Source: Pelodera strongyloides (lineage: Eukaryota; Nematoda; Chromadorea; Rhabditida; Rhabditidae). From it: a stretch of DNA of 64,000 nucleotides. Shown in pieces: positions 9,518-23,029 of the stretch (positions are counted from its first letter, which is position 1; every line of letters starts with the position of its first letter). The position numbers were made by a program, and so were the translations under genes. Location: assembly GCA_036852015.1 (NCBI GenBank), contig JAANDG010000125.1, positions 1 through 64,000 on the forward strand. Direction: 5' to 3'. A model generated the notes under the pieces. It was not told the DNA's origin. It saw only the letters and a list, made by a program, of their open reading frames with translations, and did no database searches.

Positions 9518-11971
9518 TCACAAATGTTTGATTGCATTGTGAGCAATTCCCTTTTCATAATCAATAAATGACGACAGACCGGCAACCTGAAATATCAGTC
9601 AGTCAAAATTCAAAATAATGGAAATACAGTCTAAATAGAAAAAGCATAATATGCATTACAGAATCTCCCAATCAGGGTATCTGAATACTTTAATCCTTCA
9701 ATGAATATTACGATAAGTAAATCCCTTAATTCTGAACCTAAAAGTCGTCACGATTAAATCGGAGGAATACCTTAAATTTGACCCTTTCAATCGAGTGAAT
9801 CGTCCTACTCCTATGGATCAAATATGAGAATAACACGAAGATGACGAACACAGGGACTGAAATGGGATGGTCTGAACACTGATGAAACACCGCTTTATCG
9901 CCGCACACAGAGGGACGGCGCACCTCCTCTAGGGTGCGCGGGAAATGCGCAGGCACAGCGGGAACGGCGCACTTCATCTAGGCGCACTTCAAAAAGGTGG
10001 GCAATTTCAGTGGCGCTTTTTCCAACGAGGTGCGTAATTTGCGCCGCAAGTACACATCTGAGTGAGTCAGGCATGCCACAATCGCTATTTATGTGGGTAT
10101 ACATATTTCGCACATATTTCATGCAGAGTATTTTCCGCATGGTTGATTTAACCTAACAAAGTCCGAAAAAAACATCACAAATAATTTCATAAACAAAATA
10201 AAAAAGAACCTACTCATCATCGCCGTCGTAACATACGCGGCCAGTGGGAAATGAACGTTTGTAAATTTGATATAACAAATGACAGCAATTTCAATCAGGA
10301 AGAGGACCAGTCCAATACACGTTGAGAACAGCCAGGAAACCTTGATGAAGAACCTGAAATAATGGAATTACAAATATCAGCGGGAATGGACAACTTACCT
10401 TATTTACTATGGAGGGATTGGATTAGAACATTACCAATGTTTACTCTAATCAATCCCTCCATTGTAACTAAGGTTCAACGGCTTAGACAAAGGCTTTTCA
10501 ATTCGGAAAAGCGGGAGGTAACAAAAAGCGGGAAAGAAAAGACGTAGACTTTGAATGCCTAAAGTTAATTGTGGGGCAATTAAAAATTACATTATTATGT
10601 TATTACGAAAACCAACTTCAATCTAATATGCGGGCTGTCCTGAGTTGCACCGGCAGCTTCCATATATGGTAGAATACACGTCGACATCATAAGAGCAAGG
10701 AGATGCACGGAAACAAGCAGAGTGGTGACCTTTATAAATATAGATTAACATCAATAATTAACAACAAACATCATTACAGAATTGTTAAAGTACAGTTAAA
10801 TCCGACAAATAAATGACCAACATTACTTACCACACCAAGCGTAATCAGTAACAAGGGAGGCGTGTTTTCATCGTAATGTAGTTCAACCAACGCAACCTGA
10901 AGGACTGAAATTTACTTTTCTTTATCAGATTAGTATAGTTAGCCGATGTCAACTATTATGTACCAAGCGAAATACATCATATCGTCCCTCCCTTCTCTCT
11001 CTCTCTCTCTCTCTCGGAGTATACAGTATATTTCTTCACCCATAAATAAGCCAAGCACTTTCTCTGGGAAAGGAAAACGAAAGTAAGGACTGACCATTGC
11101 GAAGCCAACAAGTAATGCTGAAGTATTGGAGGAAGCCTTCAACTGTGCTCGACTCAACTTATAGTCATACTGCTCAGTGAGGGAGAGAGCGCCACGATGA
11201 CTGAAAATGAGGTAGATAAAAAGAAATGAATGCTGCTCGTCTCTCCAATGTTATCGCCATAATTTACTAAATAGCGATCAAACTAACACTGACAGTACAC
11301 ATACATAGGAGTTTGAATTTCGAAATGGCTGCTACTATTATACAAGTCTTTCTCTCTCAGAATATACATAGTATATTTAATATTTCTTTATCCACAAATA
11401 AGCTAAAGACTTTCTCTGGGAAAAGAAAACGAAAATAAGGAAAAAGTGAGCCAACATTTCATGACAATAGATAACTATCATGATGACAGGAACAAGAAAA
11501 GGTAAAATGTTTGTTTACTCACTCTTCCACGTCATCCTTCTGCTTTTGTTCAAAATATTCAGACACATTGTGCGTACTGTGATGATCACCACATCGGGAT
11601 GAAGAACCAAACGCTTCCTATATGTAAAGTTACATATTTAACAACCAATTAAATAAAGCAAACTACTGGCTGTCAATATGATGGTTTCACTGATTCATAC
11701 AATCGCACAAAGGAATATAAACTAAATATATGCTTATAATGAGTCCGAAGGCAGAATATTACAGTGTGTATGCTATGCAAAAGAAATTACCTAAAAAAAA
11801 TACAAAAATGTCTAATTGTTACGTTATTGGTAATTACGACGCCGCTCGCGCCCCTACAAGTTACAGTAGTCTGGCAAACATACCTGAGTAGGAGGTAAGA
11901 GAAAATGAGGGCCAGTCCCAGTCATTTTCGTTCCCCATGGATTGCTTACTACGGAACAGGAATCGGTTTTC
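9518..11971 (-). CDS. ORAI store-operated calcium channel, paralogue 1 (5' end unresolved)
   Basis: Coding exons read downward at 11884-11971, 11523-11617, 11095-11200, 10831-10896, 10617-10729, 10214-10353, 9771-9856 and 9518-9586 (stop TGA). Phases agree at every junction. The exon at 11095-11200 contains the ORAI signature SRAQLKASSNTSALLVGFAM (transmembrane 1). VALVELHYDE carries the conserved Glu at the pore. LLALMMSTCILPYMEAA is transmembrane 2, and WLFSTCIGLVLFLIE is transmembrane 3. The last exon gives a short tail after transmembrane 4. ORAI proteins form the plasma-membrane Ca2+ release-activated channel opened by STIM. The two N-terminal exons encode a Ser/Thr-rich extension. The start codon lies upstream and could not be fixed; an ATG exon around 12255-12292 does not match in phase. 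Confidence 0.9.
9895..10060. repeat. GC-rich repeat patch in ORAI-1 intron
   Basis: Repeated words such as GGCGCAC, GTGCGC and TTGCGCCGC are concentrated here against an AT-rich background, with CACCTCCTCTAGGGTGCGCG resembling CACCACCTCTAGGGTGAGAG at 5240-5260. It is probably a decayed element of a family also seen near 5.2, 8.1, 26.7, 49.6 and 63.0 kb. Confidence 0.4.
10397..10475. repeat. Near-perfect hairpin in ORAI-1 intron (short MITE or pre-miRNA-like)
   Basis: Two arms of about 30 bases (10397-10427 and 10446-10475) are complementary with about three mismatches and one bulge, separated by an 18-base loop. The shared stem contains ATGGAGGGATTG. The fold has the length of an animal miRNA precursor but is also what a minimal MITE would look like. 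Confidence 0.6.
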
Positions 11972-14900
11972 CTGAAAATAGACACTAACTTTCAACAATA
12001 ATATCCTTTACAAACATTAGCTTCCCAATCTCTCACACACAAGAATATCGATGCAAAACTTCAGATTTCACAAATTAGTCTAGAGTAGGAACTATAAATT
12101 ATGGTTATGACTTCGAGAATTCAAAAAAGTAAAAGTGTAAAACTTTTGTTGTGTTCCATGCCACGTCATATGTTGTGCTTCAGGAATATCATCACAGGAA
12201 ACTGATAACCTCTGCATGCGAAGCAGGGGAACTAGGCCCTTGTGATGATCTTCACCACCTTCAGGTAGTGTCATGTCTAGAAGGAAGGACATAAGAATAC
12301 ATAAGTGATTCCATTCACATAGAAGTTCATCCTATTCTAAAAGGAATACGACTAACCTTTGGACAAACATAGGCTTTGAGTTTTGGAAATGAAATAAAGT
12401 TACACATCAGTTACGTACCAGGAGAGGCAATTATGCAGCTGACAAACATTAGCCAATATTTCTAGCTAATTGTGCAATTGTGCAACGGTCTGGGTGAATG
12501 ATTTTCGATCCGAACAACACAACAAGAACAGTACAGAAAGAAAATGGTGAAAAATCTTATCAGACGGTTTCATGTGTTGAAAATATCGAATAAAAAGGAC
12601 AATGGAGTTATTCACCAATTCACCATTCGTATTATGTACAAAAAGAGAACATTCTAAGCACAACAGAGAAAATCGATGCCTGAAGGCTGCAAGTCAGTCA
12701 GCCAGACCAATCTTTCGACCCAAGCTCAGATCGGAAGTTTATATCCTAATAAAACGGTGGTATCATAGACCACAGATGGGGTATATTTGCCAAATCAAGA
12801 GAGAACAATCACGAGAACAATTGAGAAGAGCGCATACACAAATACAAATTAATCAAAGGAAATAAGGATGACGAACTAGTACAAAGAGTACGAAGATACT
12901 AAACCCCCGGCGAAGAACCAAAAAGCGCTAGTAAGGAGGGACAAAGGGCCAATAAGGGAGAAGTACAAACATAAAGTACTTTGTATATATTATGATTAGT
13001 ATGATAAAGTTCAATGAAACATATTAGAATTCCCAGAACGGGGCACTACACTACGGGTTGGTTCTTAATTTTTTGCGAGAACCGGAATGCAAATATGGAT
13101 TAATGATCGGAAGTGTTAGAAAATGATAAGGAGTGAAAATGTGCAGCCATCAAATCAAACAGAAAAGGAAGAAGTTGATCGATCAAAAAGCTTTATGAAA
13201 GGGGGAAGAGAGGGACATATAGAGGGAGAGATAGAGAGGCAGAGATAGAGGGAGAGATAGAGAGGCAAAGATAGAGGGAGAGATAGAGAGGCAGAGATAG
13301 AGGGAGAGATAGAGAGGCAAAGATAGATGGAGAGATAGAGAGGCAGAGATAGAGGGAGAGATAGAGGGAGAGATAGAGAGGCAGATATAGAGGCAGAAGG
13401 AGAAGAAGGTAGATATAGAGAGAGACAATATAGAGATAGACAGAGAGTAGAGAGAAGGACGCTTTTACTTGTATATTCACGTGAACAAGCTGCAAGTCTC
13501 ACCACTATCAACGGAATAAATCATGCCAGAATAATGGTCAAATAAACGCTCAGACTCAACAGTCAGTCCGCTACATCAGAGAATCACCGCGTGAACGGAG
13601 ACCTATAACTTAGTAAACAATCCAATCAAATACAAGGCCGATTATGCAAAACACCCGCTAACACTTATGAAGTCTACTGTAGAAAATGTGTAGTATCTCC
13701 GTGTAATAACGAAAAGCGGTTCACAAGATAATAACTTCTCAAAATGTAACTAACATATCAGAAAATGAAACTCACGTGATCATATTGAAAGAGGGAACGA
13801 ACTATTACGGCTACTGTATTCGGATGAAAACTCGAATACTAGCATGCTCCTGAATCCTGGAATAAAACTTTTTTTTAAGAAAAACATAAAATTTATAAAA
13901 CTTCCGAGGAGAGAAAATCGCATTAGAACATTAATGTGCAGTCCTTCACGAGATACAAGCAGACAAAGCATTCCAAATAATTTTCCGTATTCTTACAGTA
14001 ATTTCATGAAAAATCAGAAATTTATAAAAAAAAATTTTATAAAAAAATCTTTTCATTAAAGGACATTTGAGAACTTCCTATCAAATTTTGCATAGTTAGT
14101 TAGTTTAAAGAAACTTGAGCAATTGCTGAAAAGTCAGAATGAAACTAATTTATACAGTAGATGTCTGTGCTATATCACCGTTACGTTCCTGGCACTGACA
14201 ACGGTTATCCAATCAAGTGGGAATAGAATACCCAAAGGAAAGCGGAACAAGCGGAAAAGCGGATATTTCTAACATCGGAACAAATCATGGACAAAAATTC
14301 TCAAATCAGTGTACTTATTACAATTACGTTTTCGTTATTTCCTAACTAAACGATAAAACATTTCGAATAAGTACGGTAGCGCGAGATCAGTACAATACTC
14401 AACTATTTCGAAGTCAAGACCGGTATAATGACAAAATAATCAATAACATATATATATACTAATTAACAAACTTACAAAGGCACACAAAAAAGACAAAAAA
14501 AAAAACACAGAGCCACCCACGGAAGCTGAAATGAACGGTGCATTTCCCAGAAGTAATCAAAAGGTCACTAAACTTCTATTTCTATGAAGGCACTTAATCA
14601 CGACGTACATGACATGGAACAAGAACAGCACGCGGGAAATACGAACTACAATTGCAATCACTTAAAAGACATACCTGAAACTCACATCATGTTACACCAA
14701 AAGCAATCGAAATAGAGAACAATGGTAGCGGAGGCAAAGTGAGTTCCTAATCACACATTAAAAGACTGGAGTACTGTACAACAACCACAACACCGGCTAC
14801 GGCCTACTCTCTTATCTGGAAAAGCTTCGGTGAACTATATTTACGATGGAAAGCCCCAACATAATAAGGGGAACATCATAGCCAGAGCAAGGTCTTCCAT

Positions 14901-14983
14901 CTTGATATTAAAAAAGTTAGCAGAGGTTTCCTGCCTCAGTCCCTCAGGCAGTCTCATTCGTTCCCAGTCCTCCTCATCGCTGC
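11972..14983. other. Region between the two ORAI genes
   Basis: It must contain the unresolved 5' end of ORAI-1. A possible ATG exon (MSFLLDMTLPEGG) sits at about 12255-12292 on the minus strand. It also contains the AG-rich minisatellite at 13198-13445. No other gene is seen. Confidence 0.35.
13198..13445. repeat. AG-rich minisatellite (GAGAGATAGAGAGGCA-type units)
   Basis: Units AGAGATAGAGGGAGAGATAG and AGAGAGGCAAAGATAG alternate about ten times with small changes. The reverse strand is open in all frames and reads Leu/Ser/Pro repeats, which is an artefact of the simple sequence. Confidence 0.9.
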
Positions 14984-17900
14984 TTATATTTGATGTACGG
15001 GTCTCGCACTGTTCATATTTCTCTCCGCATCAAAATAGTCATTTAGACCGGCAACCTGGAAGACCAATATGTGGAAAGGCAATTAAACACAATTTCAAGA
15101 TAATTACACATGAGTAGAGTAGCTACCGGACCGGATTTACAGGTCCAGGAATAGGGAGTCATACGTAAACTACTCACCTTATCTTTTATGCGCATCAATG
15201 AATGTGTCGTTCGGTTTCTGTGGATCAAGTAGGAAAATATGATAAACACAACCACCACTGGCACTGAAAATTTCTTGATTAGGACTTAGGACCAAGTGAA
15301 GAAGGTTTCTCTAACTTTTCTCTGCGCATTCAATTCTGAACTCAGGAAACAGGACATGGGAATGGTCAAAATACAACATCCTCAAACGCCCAACTTTCAA
15401 TAACCAGGTTTTCGATGTCCTTTTCTTACTAACAATATTCATAAACGTAACTCACCCAACATGGCCGTGGTTATGTAGGCCGCAGTGTCGTAGCCAACGT
15501 TGTTAAACTTAACAAAGAATATCACTCCGATCTCCACAAGGAAGAGGAGCAATCCGATACAGGTGGAGAAGAGCCAAGATAGATCGATGTAAAATCTAAA
15601 GAAGATGCAGTGAGGTTGCGCACATATTGCTGGATTATTGTCCATTATCAGTAAGGGCCGGACGACACAAAAAAACCAAATTCTAAGAATCGATCTGTAC
15701 GAAACGTGCACGACTTGCTTACTTCAATGTTTTATGCGGGCTGTCCTGAGTTGCTCCCGCCGCTTCCATATAAGGTAGAATACACGTCGACATCATAAGA
15801 GCAAGAAGATGCACAGAAACAAGTAGAGTGGTCACCTTGAAAGAAGTCAATTTACTCAAGTAATAACCACAAATGTTAAAAGTAATAACCACAAATGTTA
15901 TGTTAAATTATGTAGTAGTCAACGAATACACATTCGGTGTTTTTAAAGAACTAGAGAATTGAAAGTTAAATCTCACCACTCCCAAAATAATCAACAAGAA
16001 GTGCGGTGTCGTCTCTTCATACTGTAATTCGACCAGGGCGACCTACAAAAAAGAACACTACACTAAGACGTCTACAAATGAAAACAACAAAAACTTAATT
16101 CAATAAATTGCTTATGAAATGTGCAGGGTAATTTAAAATTCAATTCCCATTGATTGCAACGTGAAATCAGACATACAGAGCGGATTCTGGTATATAAGTC
16201 GAAGAAAAAACCCGAAATATCCGTTACCATCGCAAATCCAGCCAGTAAAGCTGACGTCCTTGATGAGGCTTTCAACTGTGCCTTCGACAGGTCGTACGTG
16301 TACTTATCAGCCATCGACAGTTCTCCTCGGTGACTAAACAGTAACATAAACTAAACAATAAGAGTATAAGTAAAAAACTGTCTTTTGAAATTTCTGATGT
16401 ACTACATAGTACTGTGGCCTGGTTTTTCTTTTCATTCATTGCACTTTCACTATTATTTCCTGCTGTACTATAAACCCCTATTATATTCTCAGCTGAAATA
16501 TAACGACTGTCTAATCTAATCATATGCAACCAATATCAACTCACACTTTCGAAATCATGCCAGCCTAGCCTCCTAGTTTATCTAGCAAAAATGAGCAATG
16601 AAGCAACTAGATCAAGGGAATTTCGCAACTTTAGTAAATGTGAAGATCAATAATTGTTACAGTAAGTAAATAGTAACAATATTTTGCAATTTTATCATTC
16701 ACTATGGAATCAGTGAAAAATCACGCAGATTATTGTATACTTCACATTGACGCATACGAAATGCAAGTTGTTCGAATTAAAAAGAGCGATAAAAAATTGG
16801 GATGGGTGTATCGGCGGAACGAATTTTTCAATACAAACGACTTCCAATTCTCGTTCGAGAAAGAGTGACTCACGGTGATCAAAATCAAAACAAAATACTG
16901 ATCCGCACTGTATAACAAACAAGGAAAACAAATTCTAATCATAATAAAGGCGCGGGAAACAAAAATGTAGATAATAATCAATGCGTTAATGATGAAACAA
17001 AATTAAGCGACATGTTTTGTATATTTAGTTTGATTGTGTTACATATTCTCAAAAACAAGGGGAAAAAAAGATGTGATGACATCAAATGTTCAAAGAGGAG
17101 ATTCTCGACCAATGTTGTTCTTGTTCTCAAAGAGAAAGAAAGACGCAGTGGCAGGATAAGACTTTAACTTCAACAGCATACCTCATTGACTCCTTAATTA
17201 GGAAATATATTCTAGAATTAGTAGCACAATTGCACAAAGATGAGTCAGCTAACAAACCAGAGCACTAGAAATATAGGAGAAATTGGAGTATCGAATTCGA
17301 ATAGCAATGCATACAAAATTCCTCCCAGTATTCGACACAGATTATTCCTCATTGTGCTCAATGGCTAAAAATCCTTAATCCCAATATAAGCGCACACTCT
17401 GCTCTGAATGTCACTGAGATAGTAGTGTATTTATGGTAACCAATGTTGACAATTTACTCAATTCCAAAGAAAACTTCACTACTTCACAAACCTACCAGAA
17501 ACCTGTATTTCTGCAAGTACTCTCAAGTACGCACGCATGAGAAATAAAACAACATATGGAGCCACATAATTTGAGTTGTATATTCTCTCTAGCCTGTCGT
17601 AACATACATTTAAAGCGTTGCAACGGCTGGTTTTTGAAACATATTTCGGACAACTAATTCATTCCCATAAATAAATAAATATAATCACACTAAAATCGCA
17701 CAGTTTTAGCGCAGTAATTTGCATACAGGATCCGGAAAACAGCATCCGGTAGTATATTTCAAAACTGGCCACCATACGGCTCTAAACTAAACTCACCGCT
17801 TGGACAACGACCTCCCTGGTGGCTGAGGTCGACTATTCAATGGGGCCGTGGATAGAGCAACCAGACTGGCTGCCGATACCCACTGGGTTGATCTCGTAAG

Positions 17901-18053
17901 TGGGTGATTAGAATTGGAATAGCCATTACTGGGAGGGGTGGGCTGCTTCTCCTCATCTCCGTGGACACTGTCGTCCAACAGTTCCCCCACGGAGACTGAG
18001 GTCCTCAAAAGGGGATTGTCAGTGGTGGGAGAACCCAAGTCGATCAGAGACAT
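14984..18053 (-). CDS. ORAI store-operated calcium channel, paralogue 2
   Basis: Seven exons join in one frame of 279 codons: 17797-18053, 16228-16333, 15977-16042, 15723-15835, 15456-15595, 15178-15263 and 14984-15055 (stop TAA). Family length is about 250-300 residues. The N-terminal exon is Ser/Pro-rich and cytosolic. KAQLKASSRTSALLAGFAM is the ORAI transmembrane-1 signature, followed by VALVELQYEE with the pore Glu. LLALMMSTCILPYMEAA is transmembrane 2, WLFSTCIGLLLFLVEIGVIF transmembrane 3 and PVVVVFIIFSYLIHR transmembrane 4. The C-terminal tail (AGLNDYFDAERNM) sits where STIM binds in other ORAIs. The start at 18053 is the first ATG after an acceptor-like CTCCAG, so upstream exons joining here cannot be excluded. 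Exon sizes match paralogue 1 exactly from transmembrane 1 to transmembrane 4. Confidence 0.93.
17611..17775. mobile_element. MITE family copy near ORAI-2 exon 1
   Basis: The left end AACGGCTGGTTTTTGAAACA and right end TTTCAAAACTGGCCACC are inverted copies, the same terminal type as the elements at 8.7, 50.8 and 54.1 kb. Length is about 165 bp, non-coding, inside the first intron of ORAI-2. Confidence 0.5.
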
Positions 18054-19518
18054 CACTGGAGAAAGGGAGCCGATTAGTTGAGAGGAGACACTGACAGACA
18101 GTCAGACACCGAATAAACATAGTTAGACGACAACTGAGGAACTGAGCAAATGAATACGAAGATTGATGCACGACAAGAATAAAACGAAAAAGGCAATTTG
18201 ACAATTGAGCACTAATTCATATTGCGCAAGAGGAAGAAGACACTAAACGAAAAAGAATTTTTCAAGCTTACTGTCAAAGAGGGAACAAAAATCTCACAAA
18301 GACATTTAAAAACAATATAAAAATTAAAAAAAAAGTATCATGGCAGAGCACTAAGAACAGAAGAACTTCACAATAGCGAGAGCAAGTGAGAGAGACAGAA
18401 GGTAAGAAAGGGACAGTTAAAATAGAGACAGAGACAGAGTAAAGTACAATAACCATGCGTCTTCAAAACATTATTAAAAGAGGGGCGACAAGTCGTGAGA
18501 AACCGGACAGTCGAGGGAATTTAGTATAATGCTATACTTTTTGTGGTGTGGCCAAAAGATCCAGAAGAAATAAAGAAATATGTGCGTGACAGATCAATAT
18601 TCCATCGGCTATATGAAAATATCATTGGCTACGAGACTGTGCCCCATTCCCACGCAGTTCATCCGGAAAGAGAAAACAGTGACGTTGATTTCACGGCAAT
18701 GGGCAATTTATCGCTCCTTTCAAGATAATGATATGGTAGGATGGAGGTCACCTGCACTGCAAATCTTTTACGATCAGACTAGAGTATTCTATATTTATCG
18801 AGAAAAGGTTAGTTCGACTTCAAACGAAAAAATCTCCCTACAATTTAAGAAAACCCCGAACGACACAATATTGTAAATTGTGTTTTAGGCATGTATATAT
18901 ATATTCATTTAAAGAATCAATATACTTATTATCTGCTACGGAGATCTTGCAAGTTAGATCCGCGCAAAAATCAGGAACACATGAAAGAATGGTGAAACAA
19001 GAAACACAGGAAATACATAGCTACACATTGGTCAAGTAGAGCAACCAGCTACCCTACTCTACTGTATATTTCTAAACAACGTAAACATTACAGGAACCAG
19101 GAACTATAACTATACGCACACTATATTATCTTGGTTCAATTATTAATATGCATGAGATTACAAAACGCATTTGTGAAAAGCTGGTTGGAACTGATTTAGT
19201 ATACTAAAAGGAAAAGAGTATAGCATTATTAGTATGTACATGGCGACGTGAGACACTTTTGCAATATGTCGATATACACTTTCCTCAGCAGTGAGCAAAG
19301 AATACAATCATTGGAAAAATAATAAACGGAAGCTGGGAAGATTGAATTACTAGACAAGGCAAGGAAAGAAGGAAACAAAAACAAAAGTATACAAACATTC
19401 AAAGCGTTAATAGTAAGAACTATTTGGGCAACCCAATCAGTCCCGCTCACATTCAAACAGAGAGCACAAATCCACCACTATAAATGATAATAACATCTTT
19501 AGAAAACATAAAACTCAC
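18054..19518. other. Region between ORAI-2 and the Ser/Pro-rich exons
   Basis: No exon could be supported by phase. It may hold a 5' exon of ORAI-2 or the 3' end of the next gene. Confidence 0.3.
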
Positions 19519-22217
19519 TGTGCTCGCATATCTCCACTTCCGGCTGGATACAATTGCGATGGCTGGGAAAGGGTCACATTCGGATTGTTGAGTGAACATG
19601 CGGAAGAGGGAGAGGCTAGACCACGGGTGAACGTCACTGGAGGGTGGATGATCTCTGGAAATTAGAATATATAACATATGCACATGATAAGAACGGATAC
19701 CAGCCACACCAGCTACAAATGTAACCATAATTATCCCAGTGCGCTCAGCTAGTGGCAGAGGAATAGGACACTGATAATGAACGTTTCAACAAATCATGTT
19801 CAGTTTTGTCCCAAGGAACCAACATGTATATGCAAGCAAATCATGTCTGATGAGTAATATCGTTAGAAAAAACAACGTTCCGAATGGCTCGGAGTAAGCT
19901 GCACAAAGAAGTTTAGACACAGTACTATTAATTATTAATTGAGAAACCACTCGGCTCACGGCTGGCTAGATGGCTTCCCTAATGTTCCATGTACCTGTGT
20001 TCAATTCTGTGAGAAAACACTCAGCACTTGTGCGTGATACTATACGTGAGCGGAATCCCCATCCCAAGCAGCAAACAAACTTAACAAATAACAACAACCT
20101 GGGGTGACAAAGGGACAACTTTCCGACTCAGAAGAGGAATGAGATGGACAGCACTCGGACGACGGCATCATTTCTATGCAACTACAACAAACAAGAAAGA
20201 ACATGTGAACGATAAACAAAATAAGCTGTGGTGTGGATCATGACATCATGGGTTCGAAGTTTCGAAGAAACCACAGATACTGGCAAGCAAAAAATCGTAG
20301 TCATTGAAAGAAACAATTTTGCAAAGGGGGATAAATATGCGTAAAACCGAAGTATTCTAAAAAGCCAAGAAAGGCAAGAAAAATAAACGAATCCAAAACT
20401 TCTTGCAAAGAACTCAAATGGTCAACATTAGTGGTCTGGGTCTGGGTCCATGTGATTTAATGTAAGTGGTTGATCAAGTATTTGATCAAGGATAAAGTTA
20501 AGCGATCGCAACCAAAAATGGAGAATAGAAAATTAATGAAAAAAAAAGAATTAAGGGGGTGGGGACAACCTAATTTTGTCCAATAGCTTAACTAACAAAT
20601 AGCGTTTTCTTCGATAGTATGCATCAGAATCAATACTGCTTTCGAACATCTCAGTGAATGGGTCAATCATTGGGCCTATGGAGAGAGAACATCTGGATAA
20701 CAAGAGAAGGAGAGAGAGCGAAAGACAATGAAGAATACGGAGGAGCAGACATCACACAGCTACGAAATATAGTGTATATACATACTCCCCAACTATAAGT
20801 GAGGGTCACTTGAGAACAGACTCCATCAAAAAGACTTAAACCGTGCTCAGAGCAAGTCTGCTTTAATGCGTGTGGAATAAAACACTCACAACTCACAACA
20901 TGATATCATTCACGTACCCTTACAGTTACGTAGAATGGCCACGGGCCATGGGCCATAACTCAACGCCAACGTAATTAAACGCCAAAAAATGAAGAAAACT
21001 AACTTAATGGGCGTGTTCCAAGCCGCGGTGTCGATCCGATCGAATCCCTGGACAATCCATCATCTGTAAAGCATATAGCCAGAAGAGTTAGTCTCTTCAT
21101 AGGACTCGCACTGTAAGCACAACATCTTACGATTCCCTCCTTTTTATTGACAACTGATAACTGCAAATTATATTCACCACCACACTACGGCAACATGATG
21201 TCCACATGACGAGGAAGAAATCATTGACTCTAATCAAAAATTCTACCAAACATACAAATGAAAACTAAACTACAAAACAAACAAAGCTTAGTGACACAGA
21301 GAGGGGGATAAGGAGAGAGGAGATAGGTCTCAGAACACAGAAAAAATGAAGGCAAAATGGGAGGATATTTTGGGAACAGACATTCTGGGATACAATTACA
21401 CTTGTTAATGAAAAATTTGAAATCACTCACCCGATAGCGGAAACTCTATATGGACAAAAAGTTGTCCTAGAAGTTAGTTAATGAACACTACTCCATCGCA
21501 CTCTACATCTACTACTACGATATATTACGGTAGGACAATGGAAACCGACTCACCTAACTCTTTTAGATTATTCGCACTCAGGGACAATCTCATGGTCGAT
21601 GGCGGACGAGAGATATTTGGAATCGATAACGGATACACTGAAAAGTAAGCATATATACATACATACACAAAAAACGTTTTCTGACAGATGACGTCAAGAA
21701 ATTGTCAATAGCATACCATCCTATGAGTACTCAATTACTCAGGCTGTACGCGAGCTTGCATTCATAGTACATGCAGCTCTAACATATGTACTACTATGCT
21801 GTCCAATAAAAAAGCCTAATGTAGAACTGACACTACCGTCAAAATAAAGCAATATATACAAATTAAATGCAAAAACAGATGTTTAGGAAACATTGTAACA
21901 TGATAAACAACCACCAGTCAAAATATCAAACATAGGGATTATAATACCTATCTATAAAAAGTGGCACTGAAACAGGCCGACCCCAAATAACAATAGCATT
22001 AGTGTAGAATTTCCCCAGCCTGCCGACGTGAATATTCATATAAAGACTAGGATGTTGTCGCTGCTGGATCTCCAATCTCCATACCTTACTTTAGAAAATG
22101 GAAGAATAGCTACCAAAGACCCGATAATGGCAAAAAAACTTTGATCTCACCTTTGTACGAGTCCGGCCACACCACTCGTTTCTCTTTTCTTTCGTCACAC
22201 AACTTTTCGTCCGACAT
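19519..22217 (-). CDS. Unrecognised multi-exon Ser/Pro-rich protein (one or two genes)
   Basis: Exons at 22151-22217 (ATG; MSDEKLCDERKEKRVVWPD), 21554-21637, 21431-21466, 21004-21063 and one ending at 20675 have GT-AG borders and agree in phase. They read a Ser/Pro-rich, low-hydrophobicity protein (for example DGLSRDSIGSTPRLGTRPL). Further down, an exon near 20102-20176 (MMPSSECCPSHSSSESES) and one at about 19519-19670 also join each other in phase. The junction between the two groups gives an early stop, so they may be two genes or the second group may be the 5' part of the ORAI-2 transcript. No domain was recognised and no function is proposed. Confidence 0.5.
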
Positions 22218-23029
22218 TACTAAAATAAAATTGGCAATCAATAAAATATTCAACTTATTCTAAACGATACAGAACTAGGTCCGATAATAGACGTTGAAGA
22301 ACCACGCTAACACTGGATAAAGTGGCAAAACGAACTAAACTACCTTCTTGTGGCGTAGCGAAGTAAAAAATCAAAATCAGACAATCCATTCAATCTCCTA
22401 CAGTAGCAACAAGCAATGCCCTTAGCAATACACACTATAGCACTAAGAGGGAGGTGAGGAAGGAATCTTTATTATTTTACTATACGGTAAATAGAAAACG
22501 AAAACGGTGACAGAAAGACAAGCGTACTGAGATCTAGACCAAAACCGAACATCTGTACTGACAGTTCATCTAAAGAGTGCCCAGTAACGAAAAGTGCGGA
22601 GGAACAAAATGCCTTGTAATTCGAAAACTAAACAAACTATATCGGAAAACGGAAGACGAACCTAGTGGATGGTCAACGAGGGAGTAATCCCAAATGAAAA
22701 CAAGGCTAACAAGATAAACAAGAGGTAATGATGAATAAAGAGAATGGAGAGATAAAAGAGACAACCATATGTACATACAAGCAAAATCATGCGGAAACAT
22801 ACTTCATAAAACGAACAACCTAAACCGAAAACTAATCGTAAACTAGATACATGACAGATAACAATAATTTCTGCGTGGTTAATATGCATTATTCACACTG
22901 TTAGTATACGACAGTGACTTACAAAAACGCGCCACGGAACTATGAAAAACGACGGTAAATATATAACAAAACTTCCCTGATACTACACCGTTCCTTACCC
23001 TCTCAGCTATCTCTCTTCGCGGTAGAAAT

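Noticed and set aside
13155..13511. Three overlapping long minus-strand frames rich in Leu/Ser/Pro
   Set aside because: They are translations of the AG-rich minisatellite; all frames are open because the repeat lacks stops.
18543..18876. Plus-strand frames at 18.5-18.9 kb
   Set aside because: No splice borders, no recognisable motif and no homology visible.
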